Shown here piece after piece: positions 38,547 to 44,978 of a stretch of 64,000 nucleotides of DNA. The notes beneath the pieces are model-generated. The model saw only the letters and a program-made list of their open reading frames with translations, was not told the origin of the DNA and did not search any database. Numbering within the stretch: the stretch's first letter is position 1; each line of letters starts with the position of its first letter. The stretch is from an uncultured Acidimicrobiales bacterium (GTDB lineage: Bacteria; Actinomycetota; Acidimicrobiia; Acidimicrobiales; SHLQ01). Location: assembly GCA_937922235.1 (NCBI GenBank), contig CAKZVC010000033.1:1-64000 (forward strand), read 5' to 3'. Position numbers and translations under genes: made by a program.

Positions 38547-38808
38547 GCGCGGCTTTCGGGGTCAGACCCTCCCGGTCATCGCGCGGCTTTCGGGGTCAGA
38601 CCCTCCCGGTCATCGCGCGGCTTTCGGGGTCAGACCCTCCAGGTGACTATTTCGCTCGGACTTCCGCCGAGATCCGCGGTTGCCTACATGGTCGCTACGC
38701 GAGCTCCGCTCCCCATTTGGGCTTGAGGAAGGCGATGTTTGAAGCGTCAGCGGCAAACTCGAGTTCGCGGTCATCGCGCGGCTTTCGGGGTCAGACCCTC
38801 CCGGTCAT
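38547..38808. repeat. Four copies of a 34-bp repeat (three in tandem from 38547, fourth from 38775)
   Basis: GCGCGGCTTTCGGGGTCAGACCCTCCCGGTCATC starting at 38547, 38581, 38615 and 38775. Confidence 0.9.
38653..38715 (+). repeat. Dispersed intergenic repeat family, copy e
   Basis: CGCTCGGACTTCCGCCGAGATCCGCGGTTGCCTACATGGTCGCTACGCGAGCTCCGCTCCCC. Confidence 0.8.
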
Positions 38809-38820
38809 CGGAAGCGCAAA

Positions 38821-38880
38821 CGGAGAGCGGAGCTCGCGTAGCGAACTTCGGAAGCGAAGTGGGGTCTCGACCGGAAGTGT
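38821..38880 (-). repeat. Dispersed intergenic repeat family, inverted copy f
   Basis: Reverse complement contains TTCGCTACGCGAGCTCCGCTCTCCG. Confidence 0.65.
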
Positions 38881-38887
38881 CGAGGTG

Positions 38888-39475
38888 TTAAGGCACCAGA
38901 GCTACGTGGAGAAAGCGGAGAAGCTCTTGGCGTCGTTCGGCGAGCGATCGAAGGCTTGGCTCGACTCCCATGGCGCGGAGCACTTCGACTTCGGTGGCTA
39001 CGCCCATGATCGTTGAGTAGAGCGAGAAGAGGAGGAGTCGGGCGTCGTCGCCACGGACTCGGCCTTCTTTGAGGGCGATCTCGAGCGAGTGCTGTGCGGC
39101 GTCGATGTGGTTGGCCAGTCGTGATGACAGCTGCACTGCGACCATCGATCCGGGGCGTGACGCCTCGCGGAGTAGACCTAGCAGTGCTGGACGTTGAACC
39201 GCGAGGCGAAACACCACGCGGACCGTTCCTTCGACTTGGGCCCACACGTCGTTCGGATCGACGCGTTCGACCACCTGGTCGAGCTCGGCGATGAACTGGT
39301 TGGCTGCTTCATCGAGCACGGCTTCGAAGAGCGCTTGTTTCGACTTGAAGTAGTAGAGAATCGACTGTTTACGTAAGCCGAGTTCGCGGGCGAGGGCGTC
39401 GAGCGAGGTGCCATCGACGCCGGTAGTGCCGAAGGAATCCAGCGCCGTATCGAGAATCCGCTGCTGCGTGCTCAC
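38888..39475 (-). CDS. TetR family transcriptional regulator
   Basis: RILDTALDSFGTTGVDGTSLDALARELGLRKQSILYYFKSKQALFEAVLDE. Confidence 0.92.
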   Translation of the reverse strand: MSTQQRILDTALDSFGTTGVDGTSLDALARELGLRKQSILYYFKSKQALFEAVLDEAANQFIAELDQVVERVDPNDVWAQVEGTVRVVFRLAVQRPALLGLLREASRPGSMVAVQLSSRLANHIDAAQHSLEIALKEGRVRGDDARLLLFSLYSTIMGVATEVEVLRAMGVEPSLRSLAERRQELLRFLHVALVP

Positions 39476-39504
39476 GTCCCGACAATAACCAGAAACCGGA
39501 TCTC

Positions 39505-39520
39505 TCTACCAATTGGTAGA
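39505..39520. promoter_or_regulatory. 16-bp palindrome TCTACCAATTGGTAGA between divergent TetR and acyl-reductase genes
   Basis: Perfect palindrome; core identical to 6163-6174. Confidence 0.8.
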
Positions 39521-39550
39521 AAGCGGGCGAATGCTGCTAGAACAAGAGGC

Positions 39551-41935
39551 GTGATCAGCGAGAGTCTTGCGGGAAAACGAATCGCCGTGACCGGATCGAC
39601 CGGCTTCTTGGGCACAGCGCTCATCGAACGCCTCGTTCGTTCGGTCCCCGACTGCGAACTCATCTTGTTGGTACGCCCTGGACGACGGGGCGCCCAAGCT
39701 CGCGTCACGCGAGACGTCCTCAAGAACGACGCCTTCAACGGCCTGCGCAATGAGCTTGGCAAGGACGCGTTTGCCGAGCTGTGCGAACGTCGGGTTACCG
39801 CCGTGGCGGGCGATGTCGGAACCGATGGGCTTGGGCTCTCCGACGACGACCTCAAGCTCTGGCTTAGCGCCGATGTGATCATCCACTCCGCAGCGACGGT
39901 GTCGTTCGACTCGCCGCTCGATACCGCCGTCGAGGTCAACCTGCTCGGCCCCCAGCGCATTGCGAACCTGTGCAATGCACACGGCGTCACCCCTCACCTT
40001 GTTGCGGTGTCGACGTGTTACGTGGCCGGCAGCCGCCGCGGCTCCGCCCCCGAACAGCTCGTCGACGAAAGCCCATACTTCGTCGACGTGAACTGGCGAC
40101 GCGAGGTCGAAGCGGCGCGCCGCAGCCGCCTCGACGAAGAGACGGCAAGCCGTCAACCCGCTCGCCTCACCCAGTTCCGAGCCGAAGCACAGCGCGAACT
40201 CGGCGCTGTCGGAACCCCAGCACTCGCGGCGAAGACCGAGACGATTCGCCAAGCGTGGGTCACGACCCAAATGGTCGAGAACGGTCGAGCTCGCGCCTCG
40301 TCGCTTGGTTTCCCCGACGCCTACGCCTACACCAAAGCCCTCGGTGAGCTCGCCGTGGTCGAGACCCGCGGCGACGTGCCGATTTCGATCGTGCGTCCGT
40401 CGATCATCGAGTCCGCATGGTCCGAACCAGTCGCCGGTTGGATTCGCGGATTCCGCATGGCCGAGCCGGTCATCATCTCCTACGCACGCGGGCTGCTCAG
40501 CGAGTTCCCCGGCGTCCCCGAAGGTGTCGTCGACGTCATCCCAGTCGACATGGTGGTCGCCGCAATTATCGCCGTCGCCGCCCGCGGCCCCAAGGACGAC
40601 GGCCCCGATGTCACCCAGGTCGCGTCGGGCAGCGCCAACCCGCTCCGCTACAAGAACCTCGTCGACTACGCCGAAGACTGGTTCACACGCAACCCGATCT
40701 ACGACGAGCTCGGTCAGCCAATCGCTGTTGCGGCATGGCAGTTCCCCGGTCGCGGCCGAGTTGAACGTCAGCTGGTACGGGCCCGTACCAGCCTTGAACG
40801 AGCCGATCAGGTGCTCGAGAAGCTGCCGCTTCGTGGCCGCACCGCCGAGTACGCCATGCAGCTCCAGGCTCGCAAGGAACTCCTCGACCAGGCGTCGGGC
40901 TACGTCGAGCTGTACGGCGCATACGCCGAGTGCGAGGCCTTGTATGGCCTCGACAACTTGCTCGGCCTTTGGGACGAGCTCACCCCTGAGGACCAAGCAG
41001 CATTCGGCTTCGACCCGCGAGTCATCGACTGGAAGCATTACGTCCAGAACGTGCACCTTCCTTCGGTCGTGCGCCAGGCTCGCGCGAAGACCACGCCCGG
41101 CAAGAAGACCGGCCCAACTCGAAGCACGCGCCTCCGAGCGCAGGTGCTGTCCCCAGACCGCCAACTGGCCGTCTTCGATCTCGAGAACACGATCATCGCA
41201 TCGAACGTCGTCACCTCGTTTGCCTGGCTCGCAACTCGCAACCTCTCCCCCAGTGAGCGAATGGTGTTTGCGGCAAAGGCCTTGTCGCAAGGCCCGGGAT
41301 GGCTGGCGCTCGACCGCAAAGACCGCAGCGATTTCCTGCGCAGCTTCTACCGCAACTACCGCGGTGCCACCACGGCTCAGATCGAAACCGACGCCCAAGA
41401 GCTCCTCAGCGACTATCTGCTGTCGAAGTCGTTCCCGGCAGCGATTCGTCGCGTGCGTGAGCACCGGGCGCTCGGTCATCGCACGTTGTTGATCACTGGA
41501 GCGCTCGACTTCGTGATCGAACCGCTCCGCCCGCTGTTCGACGACGTCATTTCTGCCGAAATGAGCCAGGTGAACGGCCGCTACACCGGCGGCATGCGAT
41601 CGGTTCCGCCAACGGCTGAGAACCGCTACCAGGCCCTCGCCGACTTTGCCGAAGCCCACAGTATCGATCTCCGTGAAGCCGTCGCCTACGCCGACTCCTC
41701 GAGCGATCTTCCGATGCTCGAAGCGGTCGGCTTCCCGGTTGCGGTAAACCCCGAAACCAAACTGGCCGCCATTGCCCGCAAGCGCGGCTGGCTTGTCGAA
41801 GACTTCCAGAAGCAGTCTGGCGCTCCCGCCCGACGACTTCCCATTGCGCCTCGAACAGGCGCCCGATCAGAACCACTGCTGAGCTCGATGATGAATCGCG
41901 GCTCGGGTCTCGCCAAGGAGAAGACTCGCCGATGA
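39551..41935 (+). CDS. Fatty acyl-CoA/ACP reductase-like (male-sterility type) fused to HAD-IB phosphatase (GTG start)
   Basis: GKRIAVTGSTGFLGTALIERLV...; C-terminal HAD: LAVFDLENTIIASNVV, LLITGALDFVIEPLRPLFDDVI, AYADSSSDLPMLEAVGFPVAVNPE. Confidence 0.88.
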   Translation: MISESLAGKRIAVTGSTGFLGTALIERLVRSVPDCELILLVRPGRRGAQARVTRDVLKNDAFNGLRNELGKDAFAELCERRVTAVAGDVGTDGLGLSDDDLKLWLSADVIIHSAATVSFDSPLDTAVEVNLLGPQRIANLCNAHGVTPHLVAVSTCYVAGSRRGSAPEQLVDESPYFVDVNWRREVEAARRSRLDEETASRQPARLTQFRAEAQRELGAVGTPALAAKTETIRQAWVTTQMVENGRARASSLGFPDAYAYTKALGELAVVETRGDVPISIVRPSIIESAWSEPVAGWIRGFRMAEPVIISYARGLLSEFPGVPEGVVDVIPVDMVVAAIIAVAARGPKDDGPDVTQVASGSANPLRYKNLVDYAEDWFTRNPIYDELGQPIAVAAWQFPGRGRVERQLVRARTSLERADQVLEKLPLRGRTAEYAMQLQARKELLDQASGYVELYGAYAECEALYGLDNLLGLWDELTPEDQAAFGFDPRVIDWKHYVQNVHLPSVVRQARAKTTPGKKTGPTRSTRLRAQVLSPDRQLAVFDLENTIIASNVVTSFAWLATRNLSPSERMVFAAKALSQGPGWLALDRKDRSDFLRSFYRNYRGATTAQIETDAQELLSDYLLSKSFPAAIRRVREHRALGHRTLLITGALDFVIEPLRPLFDDVISAEMSQVNGRYTGGMRSVPPTAENRYQALADFAEAHSIDLREAVAYADSSSDLPMLEAVGFPVAVNPETKLAAIARKRGWLVEDFQKQSGAPARRLPIAPRTGARSEPLLSSMMNRGSGLAKEKTRR

Positions 41936-43539
41936 GCCCTCGTAAAGCTCCACGTCCAGGCCTCGTGCTAGACGTAGATGCCTCCACCCCACCCGTCTTG
42001 TTCCACCACGGTGAGAACTTCCGGATGGAGAAGCTGCCGGTTGGCCGGTCGCGCATCATCTACCCAGCCGAGCCACTGCGCGGCCTTGAAGATCCCGATC
42101 AGGCCATCCGTGATGCGCTCGACAACCCGATCGACTCCGAGCCGCTCAAGGCGCTTATGTCCCCCGACATGAAGCTCACGATCGCGTTCGACGACATCAG
42201 CTTGCCACTGCCTCCCATGCGCAAGCCCGACATCCGCCAACGCGTCATCGAAGCTGTGCTCGATATCGCCGCTGAGGTCGGCGTCGACGACGTACACATC
42301 ATCGCGGCACTTGCGCTCCACCGCCGGATGACCGAGGACGAGCTACGCCACGCGGTCGGCGACCGGGTCTACGACGCCTTCGCGCCAAGCGGCCGCCTCT
42401 ACAACCACGACGCCGAAGACCCCGACGGCATGACGCACTTGGGCAAGACCGAGCACGGCGAAGAGGTGCAGATCTCCAAGCGTGCAGTCGACAGCGACCT
42501 GACCGTCTACGTCAACATCAACCTCGTGTCGATGGATGGCGGCCATAAGAGCACCGCAACCGGGCTCTCGGGTTACACGGCGCTGCGCCATCATCACAAC
42601 GTCGACACGATGCAGAAGTCGAAGTCGTTCATGGATCCGCCGAACTCCGAGCTCCATACGAAGAACTGGCGCCAGGGTGACGTCATCCGCAGTGCTGGCG
42701 TGAAGATCTTCCAGATCGAGACGACCATCAACAACAACACGTTCGGCGAAACCGGCCCTCTCTCGATGCTGCAGAAGCGTGAGTGGGAATGGACCGGGCG
42801 AGACCGGGCCAAGTTCCTCGCCATGCAGGGCGGGCTCAACTACATGACGCCGTCCGCTCGGCGCAAGGTGTTCCACAACTGGAAGGCTCCGTACGAGCTG
42901 ACCTCAGTCCAAGCCGGCGAGATCGAAGCCGTACACAAGGTCACCACCGAAAACACCTTTGCCCAGCACCTCGTGCCGGTCGAGGGGCAGACCGACATCA
43001 TGACGATGGGCTTGCCGTACATCAGCCCGTACAACGTCAACTCGGTCATGAACCCGATCCTGGTGGCGGTCCTCGGGCTCGGCTACTTCTTCAACCTGTA
43101 CCGCGGCAAGCCGCTGGTCCGCGAGGGTGGCGTTCTCATCATGAGCCACCCAACACCGTGGGACTTCAACCCGGTCCACCACCCCAGCTACATCGACTTC
43201 TTCGAGCAGGTGCTCGCCGAGACGACCGATCCTCACGAGATCGAGCGCAAGTACGAAAAGCAGTACGCAGAAGACGAGTGGTACCGCCACCTGTATCGCA
43301 CCAGTTACGCCTACCACGGCGTCCACCCGTTCTACATGTGGTACTGGTGCAGCCACGCGCTGCAGCATCTTGGCCAGGTCATCATTGTCGGCGGCGACCC
43401 GAAGGCCGTTCGTCGTCTCGGGTTCCGACCCGCATCAACGCTCCAGGATGCACTTGAGATGGCCACGGACACCGTCGGGCCGCAGCCGACGATCACCCAC
43501 TACCACAACCCGCCAATGCTGATGGCGGACGTGAAGTAG
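41932..43539 (+). CDS. LarA-like (lactate racemase N-terminal / DUF2088 domain) protein
   Basis: MKLTIAFDDISLPLPPMRKPDIRQRVIEAVLDIAAEVGVDDVHIIAALALHRRMTEDELRHAVG, YNHDAED. Confidence 0.75.
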   Translation: MSPRKAPRPGLVLDVDASTPPVLFHHGENFRMEKLPVGRSRIIYPAEPLRGLEDPDQAIRDALDNPIDSEPLKALMSPDMKLTIAFDDISLPLPPMRKPDIRQRVIEAVLDIAAEVGVDDVHIIAALALHRRMTEDELRHAVGDRVYDAFAPSGRLYNHDAEDPDGMTHLGKTEHGEEVQISKRAVDSDLTVYVNINLVSMDGGHKSTATGLSGYTALRHHHNVDTMQKSKSFMDPPNSELHTKNWRQGDVIRSAGVKIFQIETTINNNTFGETGPLSMLQKREWEWTGRDRAKFLAMQGGLNYMTPSARRKVFHNWKAPYELTSVQAGEIEAVHKVTTENTFAQHLVPVEGQTDIMTMGLPYISPYNVNSVMNPILVAVLGLGYFFNLYRGKPLVREGGVLIMSHPTPWDFNPVHHPSYIDFFEQVLAETTDPHEIERKYEKQYAEDEWYRHLYRTSYAYHGVHPFYMWYWCSHALQHLGQVIIVGGDPKAVRRLGFRPASTLQDALEMATDTVGPQPTITHYHNPPMLMADVK

Positions 43540-43544
43540 GCGAG

Positions 43545-44525
43545 ATGACTGCTGTATCGAACTACCGAGCAAAGATGTCTCAGCGTCTTGCCGGCACCGA
43601 AGTTCCTCTCGTTGGCCGGCTTCGCCGACCGTTGCAAGCACTTCCGTTCCCGTACACGGCGCCATCGGTGCCGCAGTCTGTCGAGATCCCCGAAAAGCGC
43701 GGTGTGACTGGCACGGACTTCCCCACTGATTGGGCCCGCACCGAACCGGCTCGACGCACTCGGGCGGTGCTAATCGATGGCGTTGTTCGCCCGGTGATGA
43801 GCGGACTAGCTCAGCCGACCCGCCGCGGCACCGACCGTTTGTCAGACCTCACCGGCCCCGCAGTGTTCGCGGCCAACCACCACAGCCACGTCGACACCCC
43901 ACTGCTCCTGAGCTCGCTACCGACTCCCTGGCGCCACCGTGCTGTTGTCGGCGCCGCTGCTGATTACTTCTTTGGCACCCGAATCACCGGCACCCTTTCG
44001 GCGTTAGTCATCGGCGCCATTCCCATCGACAGGACGAAGATCAGTCGGACGTCCACCGACTTGGCGCGTGACCTGATCAGCGAGGGATGGTCACTCGTCG
44101 TGTTCCCTGAAGGCGGACGCAGCCCGGATGGCTGGGGTCAGCCGTTCCGCGGCGGGGCAGCCTTCATCGCCCAGCGCACCAACGTGCCAGTGGTCCCTGT
44201 CCACATCGAAGGCACGGGTCGGATTCTGCGCAAGGGCAAAAGCACCCCGACCCGCAGTCGCACGACAATCACCTTCGGTGAACCGCTGTACTGCCGCGAC
44301 GACGAAGATGCACGAGCGTTCAACACTCGGATCGAAGCCCGAGTGGCCGAGCTCGCCGACGAAGCGATGACGAACTGGTGGGATGCGCGCAAGCGTGCCC
44401 ATGATCAGGGGACGCCATCGCTTACCGGCCCGCAGACCGCAAGCTGGCGACGAGTATGGGAACTCGATGCCGACGGCCCAGAGCGACGCTCATCGAGGTC
44501 GACGTGGCCCAAGGGCAAGGCCTAA
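43545..44525 (+). CDS. PlsC-type 1-acylglycerol-3-phosphate acyltransferase
   Basis: FAANHHSHVDTPLLLS (HxxxxD), VVFPEGGRSPDG. Confidence 0.88.
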   Translation: MTAVSNYRAKMSQRLAGTEVPLVGRLRRPLQALPFPYTAPSVPQSVEIPEKRGVTGTDFPTDWARTEPARRTRAVLIDGVVRPVMSGLAQPTRRGTDRLSDLTGPAVFAANHHSHVDTPLLLSSLPTPWRHRAVVGAAADYFFGTRITGTLSALVIGAIPIDRTKISRTSTDLARDLISEGWSLVVFPEGGRSPDGWGQPFRGGAAFIAQRTNVPVVPVHIEGTGRILRKGKSTPTRSRTTITFGEPLYCRDDEDARAFNTRIEARVAELADEAMTNWWDARKRAHDQGTPSLTGPQTASWRRVWELDADGPERRSSRSTWPKGKA

Positions 44526-44539
44526 TCACGCGGTTCTTC

Positions 44540-44563
44540 ATTTCGTTGACTTCTCAACGAAAT
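44540..44563. terminator. Hairpin after PlsC-like gene
   Basis: Perfect ATTTCGTTGA-CTTC-TCAACGAAAT. Confidence 0.5.
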
Positions 44564-44609
44564 TGACTCGCTGGGACCCATGTGGGACCCGGTATCAGTA
44601 GAACGATGC

Positions 44610-44717
44610 ACATGGACGGCGGTTCATGTCGCTCGGTGTGAGCGGCTGCTCTCCTTGGGCATCCAGGTATTGAAGTTCCTCAACAGACTTCCCTCTGCCT
44701 GGATGCCCAGGAGGGCA
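44610..44717 (+). ncRNA. Candidate structured RNA, or other hairpin-dense intergenic element
   Basis: Adjacent hairpins: ACATG/CATGT, CGCTC/GAGCG, and a roughly 20-bp helix TGCTCTCCTtGGGCATCCAGG...CCTGGATGCCCAGGAGGGCA. Confidence 0.45.
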
Positions 44718-44755
44718 ACACGGTCTCGACGCTGAGGGCACACCCATGTCGGATC

Positions 44756-44796
44756 TCTGCCCCTTTTCAGACCTGACAGGTCGGTTTTGGGGCAGA
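44756..44796. repeat. REP-like imperfect palindrome
   Basis: TCTGCCCC-TTTTCA-GACCT-GAC-AGGTC-GGTTTT-GGGGCAGA. Confidence 0.55.
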
Positions 44797-44978
44797 AATC
44801 TCGTAGGCCGTTGCGCGGCGCTATTGAGCGATTATTGATCGCCAGTCTTTGCTAAATGCTATCCTCACTTCTGGGCATGTATTTTGGTAGACCCCAGCAG
44901 GTGATCCTGTTGTGGACTACAGCCGTTCGGGTTGCTCGAACTATTCTCACGACGGATGGGTAGAAAGACGGGACACGC

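Noticed and set aside
38547-38808. CRISPR array
   Set aside because: Units are contiguous 34-mers without unique spacers, only four copies, no cas genes.
39506-41659. 717-aa minus-strand ORF antisense to the acyl-reductase gene
   Set aside because: Shadow ORF of a GC-rich gene; the plus-strand product has clear SDR and HAD motifs.
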